A DNA stretch of 12,349 nt from Burkholderiales bacterium (GTDB lineage: Bacteria > Pseudomonadota > Gammaproteobacteria > Burkholderiales > Chitinimonadaceae). The translations under genes were made by a program, and so were the position numbers. The notes beneath the pieces were generated by a model. It had not been told where the DNA came from. It ran no database searches and saw only the letters and a list, made by a program, of their open reading frames with translations. The stretch covers positions 1 through 12,349 of the forward strand of contig JAFAKZ010000447.1 in NCBI GenBank assembly GCA_019234745.1. Reading direction: 5' to 3'. Below, piece after piece: positions 1 through 9,764 of this stretch. Within the stretch, counting starts at the first letter, position 1, and each line of letters begins with the position of its first letter.

Positions 1-137
1 ATGGAACCGGTCGTCGACCAATCGAAGGCGAGCATGATGGCGGCGATCGCCAGCTCGCCCATGACCCTAGCCATAAAGCGCAGCCGGGCGGCTGCCGGCA
101 ATTCGATCCGCGCCTGCAGTTGTGTATTGCTCAGCAT
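1..137 (-). CDS. Unidentified protein, N-terminal 45 residues only (cut by left edge)
   Basis: The gene starts at an ATG (137-135) preceded by a good Shine-Dalgarno AGGAG about six bases upstream, and runs open off the left edge. The visible part begins MLSNTQLQARIELPAAARLR. It continues into a mostly hydrophobic stretch at about residues 21-40 (FMARVMGELAIAAIMLAF, then DW) that could be a first membrane helix; no cleavable signal is evident. It lies 118 bp downstream of the carotenoid oxygenase on the same strand and could be its operon partner. Too little is visible to assign a family, and no function is proposed. Confidence 0.6.
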   Translation of the reverse strand, partial: MLSNTQLQARIELPAAARLRFMARVMGELAIAAIMLAFDWSTTGS

Positions 138-255
138 GTCGTTCTCCTAGTGTTGGTGTAGCCATTGTGTGCGCGCCGCCGGGAAGCCGCTGCCCGATGA
201 GACGAAGCTGCATGTGCGCATCGCCAGTTGCGCGCCAGCGGCGCCAATTGTCGAC

Positions 256-1728
256 TCAGGCCGCCAGGAAGTTGCCGTGGAAGCAAAGGGGCGCCGCATA
301 GGGCAGGCGCGCACGCGCCACGGGGCCGTGCGATACATGGGCGGCGTCGAACACAGCGAGCACCGTCTGCCGCCCTGAGACGTCGTAGGCCGCACCCAGC
401 AGCCATTGGCCCTTGCCCGACGCCTTGGGTACCGGGATGTGCTCCTCCACGATCCAGCCCGGCCCATAGTCGTAGCGATCCACGCGGCCGCTGTCGATAT
501 CGACGCAGGCCACCCCTGTCATGCCGAAGTCGGCCGCATTGCGATCCGTCGTCAGGTAAAGCTGGCGATAGCGGCGGCCTACATCGGCGGCAGCGACACG
601 GGGGAATTCCGTCGCGCCCAGCAGGGTTTCGCTGCGCGCCGTACCGCGCGCCAAGTCGAGCGTGACGAGAACGGAATTCGATGCCGCCACGTGGTGCCTT
701 ACCTCGCCGCGCATGACGCTACCCAGCGCCTTGACGATGCTGTCATCGCGTGACAGGCAGGCGTCGAAGCGGATGGTGTTGCCCTCGTCCCAGCCATTAC
801 CGAAATGGAACACCATGCCCGCCGGCATCTCGACGATGCGGCGCAGCGTGAAGTCGGCACGGTCGACCACCACGGCGCGCATGGGCCGGCTGCCGTTCCA
901 GACATGCGCATCCAAGTAGCTCGTGTGCGGTGCGAAGTGCACCTCATAGGGCGGCACGAGGAAGACCATGTAGCGCGCCGTCACGACGAAGTCGTGCACC
1001 ATGGCGAGCTGAGGCACGTCCACCATGCCGAACTTGCCCAGGCTACCGTCGGCGTCGATGCGCCACAGCAAGAGCTTGTCGCCGCCGAAGACGACGCCGA
1101 AATTCCACAACGTGCCATCTGGCGTGACCTTGGGGTGGGCAGAAAATGGCATGGCGGCGAGATCGGCGCGCCAGGTCTTGGTGCCGCGCGTCGCGAGGTT
1201 GGCCGGATCGAGCTCCGTGGCCGAACCGCCCTCCCATAGCGCATACAGCCTGCCCGCGTGGGGCACGGCATTCGTATTGGCCGTATTGACCGTGTCGTTG
1301 CTACCCACGGGTCGGCGCTCGATATCGGTGTCGAAAGCGGGATAGAGAAACTCGCCGGCGGCTGACTCCTCCTCGTATTTCCGCGTGCGGACAAAGCGCG
1401 CCTCGTGCCGCACGCGGCCAGCGTCGATGTGCCAGGCCTGCACCATGCCGTCGCCGTCGAACCAGTGATGGTAGCGCTCGCCGCCCAGCTCGAAGCGGGC
1501 CGGGCCGTTGCGATAGAAGGTGCCGTGCAAATCAGAAGGCCAGCGGCCTTCGACCGCCGCCGAGCCGCTTAGCATATCGGCCGTACAACCCTTGAGCGCT
1601 GCCGTGCGCGGGTGGGTCGACAGGTTTGCGAGATAGGCGTCGCGGGTCTCGTCTGCGCGCGCCCAGGCCGGCAGCGCCAGCATCGCGCCGCCGGCGGCCA
1701 TGCCGCGCAAGAAATGGCGTCGGTCCAT
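256..1728 (-). CDS. Tat-exported carotenoid cleavage oxygenase (CCD/RPE65 family)
   Basis: This 490-residue protein has the length and layout of the carotenoid/stilbene cleavage dioxygenases, Fe(II) seven-bladed propellers that split a C=C bond with O2. The four iron-ligand histidines fit at H198 (SAHPK), H245 (MVHDF), H308 (VFHFGN) and H484 near the C-terminus (CFHGN). Other family motifs are GRWPSDLHGTFYRNGP at about 61-76, WFDGDGM at 89-95 and EFPRV at 374-378. The N-terminus MDRRHFLRGMAAGG, followed by a hydrophobic run ending in AWARA, is a twin-arginine signal, so the folded metalloenzyme is probably exported to the periplasm. The ATG is preceded by TAAGGAG, whose TAA is the stop of the upstream DUF2141 gene; the two genes are 11 bp apart and probably translationally coupled. 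The substrate (carotenoid, apocarotenoid or stilbene-type) cannot be told from sequence. Confidence 0.95.
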   Translation of the reverse strand: MDRRHFLRGMAAGGAMLALPAWARADETRDAYLANLSTHPRTAALKGCTADMLSGSAAVEGRWPSDLHGTFYRNGPARFELGGERYHHWFDGDGMVQAWHIDAGRVRHEARFVRTRKYEEESAAGEFLYPAFDTDIERRPVGSNDTVNTANTNAVPHAGRLYALWEGGSATELDPANLATRGTKTWRADLAAMPFSAHPKVTPDGTLWNFGVVFGGDKLLLWRIDADGSLGKFGMVDVPQLAMVHDFVVTARYMVFLVPPYEVHFAPHTSYLDAHVWNGSRPMRAVVVDRADFTLRRIVEMPAGMVFHFGNGWDEGNTIRFDACLSRDDSIVKALGSVMRGEVRHHVAASNSVLVTLDLARGTARSETLLGATEFPRVAAADVGRRYRQLYLTTDRNAADFGMTGVACVDIDSGRVDRYDYGPGWIVEEHIPVPKASGKGQWLLGAAYDVSGRQTVLAVFDAAHVSHGPVARARLPYAAPLCFHGNFLAA

Positions 1729-1739
1729 GGCATCGCTCC

Positions 1740-2156
1740 TTAGCGCAGATTTATGGTAACGGTGCTACCCGCTTCCGGCAGATGTACACGCGACTGCTCG
1801 AAGCTGGGCGGCCCGAAGCGACCCACCGCATCGTTGCCGAAGCCGTAGGGCTCGATGGGCATGCCGACCAGGTTCGAATCAAGCTGGCCGTTGTCGTTCT
1901 CGTCCTGGAAGGTGCTGAGCGCGTAGTCGCCTGCCGGCAGGTTGGCGATGACCACCCTTACCGTACCCGGCTTGGCATCGATGGCCGCCGTGCCGGCGGG
2001 CCGCTTGAGAAAGTCCTCGGCGCGGCTGTAGGCGGCAACCAGCACCTTGCCCTTGGTGCTCTTTACACCGGCGATGTCGACGGTCAGGTCGGCGGCTTGA
2101 ACCAGGCCCGTGCCGGCACATGCGGCAGCGAGTGCGAATTGAACGAACAGCTTCAT
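1740..2156 (-). CDS. DUF2141 family secreted protein
   Basis: This is a 138-residue protein with a Sec signal peptide (MKLFVQFALAAACAGTGLVQA, cleavage expected near residue 21). It matches DUF2141: an early beta-sandwich-like part (LTVDIAGVKSTKGKVLVAAY), the segment ANLPAGDYALSTFQDENDNG, then LDSNLVGMPIEPYGFGND. The acidic DENDNGQLDSN stretch resembles a calcium-loop-like turn, but metal binding is only a guess. The start at 2156 is chosen for the signal peptide and the Shine-Dalgarno AGGGGAGA just upstream; the same frame extends to 2363, but that extension is unlike protein and would overlap the kinase 3' end. The gene sits 11 bp before the carotenoid oxygenase, suggesting a common transcript and an exported pair. 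The biochemical role of DUF2141 is not known to me. Confidence 0.88.
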   Translation of the reverse strand: MKLFVQFALAAACAGTGLVQAADLTVDIAGVKSTKGKVLVAAYSRAEDFLKRPAGTAAIDAKPGTVRVVIANLPAGDYALSTFQDENDNGQLDSNLVGMPIEPYGFGNDAVGRFGPPSFEQSRVHLPEAGSTVTINLR

Positions 2157-2337
2157 GGCTTCTCCCCTTGTGATGGACTCGCGGATTGCGATGGCTGCAT
2201 GTTGGCCAGTGCGCTGCGATGCCGCTTGGGGATAAGACGAATCGACCGCCGGGCAGCGCCAAGTGCATGCCGAGGGCGCGAAATGCAGGGGGTGTATAGG
2301 GAGCTCAGCGCCGAAGCACAGCGCAGATGGGATGGCC
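2157..2337. other. Intergenic region between kinase and DUF2141 gene
   Basis: This 181-bp gap separates the kinase stop from the DUF2141 start. It probably contains whatever promoter drives the DUF2141-oxygenase pair. On the minus strand a TATACA box lies at 2298-2293, but I find no acceptable -35 hexamer at the right spacing and no clear hairpin plus T-run terminator. Read-through from the kinase is therefore possible. Confidence 0.4.
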
Positions 2338-5615
<3,278 letters not shown>

Positions 5616-5619
<4 letters not shown>

Positions 5620-6785
5620 GGCTTGGGTGCGGGCCGGTAGCTCAGTATGGGGGCGAAGCCTTCAGGCGCCGTCGAGGTGTCGAAGCGATAGCGCGCGTAG
5701 TTATGGCGGTCGACCAGGCCAATCTGGATCAGCATGGTGTGTGGTGGCGTCTTGCTGCGCCCCTCCAGGAAATTCACGGCGGCGTCGATGGCGACGCGTG
5801 CCTGGCTCACGCCCTTCGTATCGGCCGAGGCGACGATGTCGCCACGCTTGATGTCGTCGGCGATTTCACGCGTGAGGTCGTAGGCCACAATGCGTATCTT
5901 GCCGCTCAAGCCCGCCTCGTGGATGGGCAGGATGGCGGCCGGCGCGCAACCCGTGCAGCCTATCAGGTAATTGATCTTGTCGCCGTACTTCGCCAAGAGC
6001 GCGGCCGTGAGCTCGGTCTGGCCGATGCGGTCGCTGTCGCCGTACTTGATGTCAAGGATATTCACGTTGATGGGCGCGCGCCGCGCCACATCCTGGGTAC
6101 CTGCAACCTCGCCTTTCACCCAGCCCGCGTCGGCCGGGCCAGGCAGGAGCGCCACATTGATGGACTTCATGCCGCGCGCCTGCGCATCGTGCACGGCCCA
6201 CAGCGTCGCCTCGACACCCATGCCCTTAAGCGAGGTGGTGATCTTGGTCGTGAGGTCGTCGCTCGTGCTGTCGTTGGCCAGCTCGAACACGGGTATGCCG
6301 GCAGCACGCGCCTTGGCAATAGATGCGTTATTGGCTGTCTGACTCAGGGGCGAGATCACAATGGCGTCGTAGCGGGCGGCAATCGCCTCGTCCATCTTGC
6401 GCAATTGGCCCACCATATCGTCATAGCCTTCGGCCGGCAGGATGTCGACGGCGACGCCCAGACGCTGCGCCTCGGTGATCACGCCATAGCTGCAACCGAC
6501 CCAGTACGGGTCTTTCAGGTGGGGAAACAGGAAGGCGATGCGCCAGGGCTTGCTGGCCGGCTTGGCCATGGGGAAGGCCAGCGTGCTGACGTGACCGCTT
6601 TCCAAGGCCTCGTCGGCCGAACCGTGGGGTTTGAGCGGCGGGTAGATCGTCTGTACGGCAATCGGGTCGAAGCTTGCGACACTAGGCACCGGCGCGGCCG
6701 TTTCCGCCGTGGCTGCCAGGCCGGTGAAAGCCATACAGGCGGCCAGGCATGGGCGAAGCCAAGCGCTACATCGTACGATGATCAA
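5616..6785 (-). CDS. TorT-like periplasmic binding protein (kinase co-sensor)
   Basis: This 389-residue type I periplasmic binding fold protein has a Sec signal ending near residue 27 (TGLAATA). From memory it resembles E. coli TorT: FPHLKDPYWVGCSYG (about 87-101), AEGY (118-121), LLPGPADAGW (about 213-222), YDLTREIADDIKRGDIVAS and a C-terminal APEGFAPILSY. TorT presents trimethylamine N-oxide to the kinase TorS. The 4-bp overlap with a hybrid kinase and the lack of transporter genes support the same co-sensor role here. The start is TTG at 6785, chosen because AAGGGA sits five bases upstream and it gives a normal signal peptide. An upstream TTG at 6815 has no ribosome site and would lie at the predicted transcription start. 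Two cysteines in CTGC (277, 280) might form a disulfide. The ligand is unknown; some cage residues appear changed. Confidence 0.85.
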
Positions 6786-6790
6786 CGTAT

Positions 6791-6796
6791 TCCCTT
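6791..6796 (-). promoter_or_regulatory. Ribosome binding site fixing a TTG start of the TorT-like gene
   Basis: On the minus strand AAGGGA is followed by five bases and then TTG at 6785. No in-frame ATG exists until residue 18, inside the signal peptide, so this site decides the start. Confidence 0.6.
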
Positions 6797-6824
6797 TGAA
6801 CGTGCGGCATTTCAATCGACGGTT

Positions 6825-6855
6825 ACTATATTGGTCGAAATGCTGCTGGCGTCAA
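6825..6855 (-). promoter_or_regulatory. Candidate sigma-70 promoter for the TorT-like/kinase operon
   Basis: Minus-strand TTGACG (6855-6850) and TATAGT (6830-6825) are separated by 19 bp, two more than ideal. Each hexamer matches the consensus at five of six positions. Transcription would start near 6818, leaving a leader of about 30 bases before the TTG start. The rest of the 164-bp gap shows nothing else convincing. Confidence 0.45.
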
Positions 6856-6949
6856 GAAACTTCTTACGCCCGCAGTGCAATAGTCCGGCAGCTGGGGCGC
6901 CACCCTCCATGCTATCGGAACAATGTGTCTGAAGTTCGATGTTGCACGG

Positions 6950-7408
6950 TCAGGCCGGCACCGTGCTTCCGCAAAAGTCGACCAGGCGATCGCCCTGGAA
7001 GCGCGCACCTAGTAGGTGCTCGTCATCCCAGTCCACCATGTAGACGTATTCGACCGTCATCTCGCCATCCAGAGGACTCACAGCCACGCTATGCAGGTTG
7101 GCGAATCCAAGCGCCGTCTCCGACGACGTAATCGTGGCGAGCGGCGTGCCGGCAAAGTGGGCGGCAGCCTGTTCGTAATGGCCGTAGAGGGCGTCGGCGA
7201 TGACCGTCAGATGCTCATGAAAGGTGGCGGCAAGTTGTCGTGCGGCCGCCAGTGCTTCCGGGTCGGGCCCGCGCCAGCCTCCGCTGATGGCCAATGGCAC
7301 GGCGTCGTGGTGGCCGATGTCGATCGTGCCGCGCCAGCGGCCGCGCGATCGATACAGCTCGCCAAGCTGGATGTCGATATAGGTCTTCGATCCGAAGAAA
7401 TTAAGCAT
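6950..7408 (-). CDS. Small hypothetical protein, family not recognised
   Basis: The protein is 152 residues, cytoplasmic by appearance, with no signal peptide or membrane helix. It starts MLNFFGSKTYIDIQLGELYR, has a repeated tryptophan-glycine theme (GRWRGTI, GGWRGPDPE), then an amphipathic helical stretch (LAAARQLAATFHEHLTVIADALYGHYEQ). It ends with an acidic, aromatic strand-rich part (VEYVYMVDWDDEHLLGARFQ). The outline is reminiscent of small alpha/beta DUF6985-like proteins, but I cannot confirm this. The ATG at 7408 is preferred because GGGGAG lies just upstream. The frame stays open to a TTG at 7486 without a ribosome site. It stands apart from its neighbours, with 219 bp upstream and 164 bp before the TorT-like gene, so it may be transcribed alone. 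Confidence 0.7.
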   Translation of the reverse strand: MLNFFGSKTYIDIQLGELYRSRGRWRGTIDIGHHDAVPLAISGGWRGPDPEALAAARQLAATFHEHLTVIADALYGHYEQAAAHFAGTPLATITSSETALGFANLHSVAVSPLDGEMTVEYVYMVDWDDEHLLGARFQGDRLVDFCGSTVPA

Positions 7409-7627
7409 GTACTCCCCGGTGTGCGCCCACACAGCGCTGTGCATAACGCGCCGCTGTCCCGCCGGCAAATTCAGCATATAGGCCAAATTTTTCGGGATAA
7501 CTACCGCTTTGCGGCGCTTGCTGTGGCAGAAGACACAACTATTTGGTCGGGGCGTATCCGGTTGTGAGGAACTCTCTTACAAACAGGGGAGTCGTGCCGC
7601 TGCGGCCACGATGTCTGCCCGGAGACC
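7409..7627. other. Intergenic region with a perfect 12-bp palindrome
   Basis: The gap between the DUF4442 stop and the small hypothetical gene is AT-richer than the genes around it. I see no RNA gene and no clear promoter pair. The one structured element is CACAGCGCTGTG at 7430-7441, listed separately. Confidence 0.4.
7430..7441. repeat. Perfect 12-bp palindrome, possible operator
   Basis: CACAGCGCTGTG is its own reverse complement and lies 21 bp upstream of the start codon of the small hypothetical protein. The position suits a repressor site or a leader hairpin. A 12-bp palindrome may also occur by chance. Confidence 0.3.
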
Positions 7628-8080
7628 TCAACGCTTGGCGGGTTTCTTGCGGAGGTACAGCGTCTTGGTCACGCGGGCGACGACTTCGCCTTTCTGGTCG
7701 ACGATATCCACCACGAAGTCGTGCAGGTACTTGTCGCCGCCTGCCGTGCGTTCGCGAATCTCGGCCAGGATGGCGTCGTCGATGCGGAATTTCGCCGTCA
7801 CCTTGCCGCGCCCCGGTGCAAGGAAATCAATGCTGGCGCGTTGGTCCCACACGAAGTAGTCGCGCCCCAGGATCTGCATGAGCATCAGCATGTACCAGGG
7901 GTCGGTCATGGCGAACAGGCTGCCGCCGAAGTGCGTACCCACGTAATTGCGGTTGTACCAGCGCAGGGTAAGCCTGCAGTCCACCTCGCGGTAGTCCGGC
8001 GTGACGCGCGTGACATGGATTCCCGTGAGCAGAAAGGGTGGCCACAGGTTGAGCAGCGTCTTGAACGTGCTGGCCTTCAT
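7628..8080 (-). CDS. DUF4442 hotdog-fold protein, probable acyl-CoA thioesterase
   Basis: This 150-residue protein matches the DUF4442 group of hotdog-fold, thioesterase-like proteins. The family core is LRWYNRNYVGTHFGGSLFAM (39-58), followed by TDPWYMLMLMQILGRDYFVWD (59-79) and RASIDFLAPGRGKV (81-93). The GTHFGGS segment corresponds to the region of the hotdog long helix that carries the active site. Hydrolysis of acyl-CoA is inferred from family, not shown. The ATG at 8080 is chosen because a perfect AAGGAGG lies seven bases upstream; a TTG two codons earlier lies too close to that site. The upstream region holds a PsrA-type palindrome overlapping a consensus -35, which fits control by fatty acids. 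Confidence 0.85.
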   Translation of the reverse strand: MKASTFKTLLNLWPPFLLTGIHVTRVTPDYREVDCRLTLRWYNRNYVGTHFGGSLFAMTDPWYMLMLMQILGRDYFVWDQRASIDFLAPGRGKVTAKFRIDDAILAEIRERTAGGDKYLHDFVVDIVDQKGEVVARVTKTLYLRKKPAKR

Positions 8081-8120
8081 CGGCAAGCCTCCTTCTGAAT
8101 AGTGCGAGAAGACTGCCGAT

Positions 8121-8134
8121 CAAACGCTCGTTTG
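8121..8134. promoter_or_regulatory. TetR/PsrA-type operator upstream of the DUF4442 gene
   Basis: CAAACGCTCGTTTG is an inverted repeat with 6-bp arms. It fits the motif reported for PsrA, the fatty-acid-responsive TetR regulator: (G/C)AAAC, two to four bases, GTTT(G/C). It begins inside the -35 hexamer and fills most of the promoter spacer, the classic place for a repressor. No TetR gene is in the window. Confidence 0.6.
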
Positions 8135-8138
8135 TCAA
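8133..8138 (-). promoter_or_regulatory. Consensus -35 box of the DUF4442 promoter
   Basis: Minus-strand TTGACA matches the sigma-70 -35 consensus perfectly, 53 bp upstream of the start codon. The -10 region 16-18 bp further on (around CAGTCT) is weak, so the promoter may be poor or need an activator. Confidence 0.45.
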
Positions 8139-8159
8139 CGATCGAACATCGTGCCGCGA

Positions 8160-9098
8160 TTAGACGGCCCGTGTCATGAACACGCTGAATGGGTCGTCCC
8201 AATAGTCGGCAAACGGCCCACAAGATTCGAAGCCGAAGCGGGCGTAGAGCGTACGGGCCGGCTCGAAAAACGCCTGCGGCCCCGTCTCCAGGCTCAGGCG
8301 CCGATAATCCCGCCGCGCCGCTTCGGCCAGCAAATGCTGCAAGAGCCGCTTGCCGGCGCCCTTGCCGCGGAACGAGGACGCGGTGCGCATGGACTTGATC
8401 TCGCCGTGCTGGGCATCGAGCTCCTTCAGCGCGATGCAACCGGCCAGTTGCTCGCCTTCCCATATGCTCCAGAACGTGATCTCCGGCCGGCGCAGGCCGT
8501 CGAGATCGAGCGCATGCACGCTCTCCGGCGGCGATACGCGGTACATATCGGCCAGGTGTTCTTCCAGGAGGCCGATGATTTCCGGGCTGCGCAGGTCGTC
8601 GATGCGGATGTCCATGTCTTGCACCTTATTCATATCATTCAGTCGCTTCTCAAAACACACTGCGCGCTCATTCCCTACATAGCGCCCGTAATTGGGAATG
8701 ACGCGGTATCCCTTGTCCAGATAAAACGCGACCGCACGCTCATTGACGCGCCGCGTCTCCAGCCTGATTGCCCCATATCCCAGCACCTGTGCCTGCCGCT
8801 CCAAATAAGCAAGGACGGCGGTGCCGACGCCTGCACTATTCTCTTGGGCATACATCCGCTTCAGTTCCGCAATATTGCCCTCGAGCGGCCGCAAGGCGCC
8901 GCAACCCAGCGGCCGGCCCGCAGCATCGCGCGCGACGGCAAAACAGGCCCGGCGGTCATCCAGGTCGTCGAGCTGGTAGGACGTGTTGCCGCTATCGCCC
9001 GTAATGGCCGCCAGACGCTGTGAGAGCGCCTGCATCAGCGTCGTTGCATCAGGTGAGCGGGAACTTTCCGCTGCCACGCTGTAGGTCATCACATGCAT
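8160..9098 (-). CDS. Tandem GNAT acetyltransferase (two fused domains)
   Basis: The 312-residue protein consists of two GNAT domains. Domain 1 (about 4-153) has ELKRMYAQENSAGVGTAVLAY, where the acetyl-CoA loop Q/R-x-x-G-x-G/A is kept except for Asn in the Q/R position, then the typical helix NERAVAFYLDKGYRVI. Domain 2 (about 162-312) has EIKSMRTASSFRGKGAGKRL with a canonical R-G-K-G-A-G loop and ARTLYARFGFESCGPFADY. Domain 2 resembles small YafP/YsnE-like acetyltransferases. Substrates are unknown. The start lies three bases after the stop of the XRE-cupin gene, with no strong ribosome site, so it is probably translated by coupling; GTG at 9101 or ATG at 9089 are alternatives. The linker carries an internal ATG at 8615 preceded by AAGG, so domain 2 might also be made alone. 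Confidence 0.85.
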   Translation of the reverse strand: MHVMTYSVAAESSRSPDATTLMQALSQRLAAITGDSGNTSYQLDDLDDRRACFAVARDAAGRPLGCGALRPLEGNIAELKRMYAQENSAGVGTAVLAYLERQAQVLGYGAIRLETRRVNERAVAFYLDKGYRVIPNYGRYVGNERAVCFEKRLNDMNKVQDMDIRIDDLRSPEIIGLLEEHLADMYRVSPPESVHALDLDGLRRPEITFWSIWEGEQLAGCIALKELDAQHGEIKSMRTASSFRGKGAGKRLLQHLLAEAARRDYRRLSLETGPQAFFEPARTLYARFGFESCGPFADYWDDPFSVFMTRAV

Positions 9099-9101
9099 CA
9101 C

Positions 9102-9671
9102 TTATGCGAGAAACAGGAAATAGCGCGCGCCCTCGGCGCCCGTCACGAAACTGCTTGGCCCAAACAGCTGGTAGCGCAGGCAGTCGCCCGGCTGTAGCGC
9201 GTGGCGTTCGCCACCTACGGTCATATCCAGTCGGCCTTCCAGCAGCACCAGGTGATGCTCCAGGCCAGGCCGCGGGGAGTCGTCGTAGTCGATGCACGTA
9301 TTCGGTGGCAGCTCGCACTGCAGCACTTCGCCCACCAGGCTTTGTGCCGGCGGTGAGATGGAACGGCGCCGGAAGCCCTTGTCCGGGTCGATCCATAGGG
9401 GCTGCTCGGCCGGCCGTACCACGGGCTGGAATTGGTCCTCCACCATGCGCATCAGGCGCGACATGGTGAGACCATAGGCAGCGCAGAGCTTGCTCAGCAC
9501 TGCCGTGGTTGCACTGACCTCGTGGTTTTCCAGGCGCGATAGCGTGGCGCGGCTGACGCCGCTGCGGCGGGCCAATTCGTCCAGCGACCAGCCACGGTCT
9601 GCACGCAGGTCCTTGAGGCGCCGTGCCATCAAGCGGTCGACGGCGTCATGGTCGATATCCGTATTTTCCAT
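9102..9671 (-). CDS. XRE-family regulator with C-terminal cupin domain
   Basis: This 189-residue transcription factor has an N-terminal Cro/C1-type helix-turn-helix at about 16-72 (LDELARRSGVSRATLSRLEN at 30-49 contains the recognition helix). Its C-terminal cupin is at about 110-189 (EHHLVLLEGRLDMTVGGE, then LQPGDCLRY). The second cupin motif has no histidine, so the barrel probably binds a small ligand rather than a metal. It is transcribed just ahead of the tandem GNAT gene, a common pairing in which the cupin regulator controls its neighbour. The ATG at 9671 is preferred over the TTG at 9707, which has no ribosome site. GGAGAG lies 12 bases before the ATG, rather far. An inverted repeat abuts the start and suggests autoregulation. 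Confidence 0.9.
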   Translation of the reverse strand: MENTDIDHDAVDRLMARRLKDLRADRGWSLDELARRSGVSRATLSRLENHEVSATTAVLSKLCAAYGLTMSRLMRMVEDQFQPVVRPAEQPLWIDPDKGFRRRSISPPAQSLVGEVLQCELPPNTCIDYDDSPRPGLEHHLVLLEGRLDMTVGGERHALQPGDCLRYQLFGPSSFVTGAEGARYFLFLA

Positions 9672-9693
9672 ATTAGAGATATTCTCTCCAATA
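9671..9693. promoter_or_regulatory. Inverted repeat at the XRE-cupin start, probable autoregulatory operator
   Basis: On the minus strand TATTGGAGA and TCTCTAATA flank a 5-bp spacer; the 9-bp arms pair with one mismatch. The repeat ends on the first base of the start codon and overlaps the candidate -10 box (GAATAT, 9684-9679). A TTGACC -35 lies 17 bp upstream (9707-9702). Overlap with the promoter of a helix-turn-helix gene fits self-repression. Confidence 0.5.
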
Positions 9694-9764
9694 CGAGAAA
9701 TGGTCAAGTCAGGAACATCAAAGAGACTTAGGGTGGAAGGAGAGAGCGAAGGGGATGTGCCGGT

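Noticed and set aside
2290..2337. Terminator after the kinase gene (GC-rich GCGC segments)
   Set aside because: The self-complementary bases are short and interrupted, and no T-run follows.
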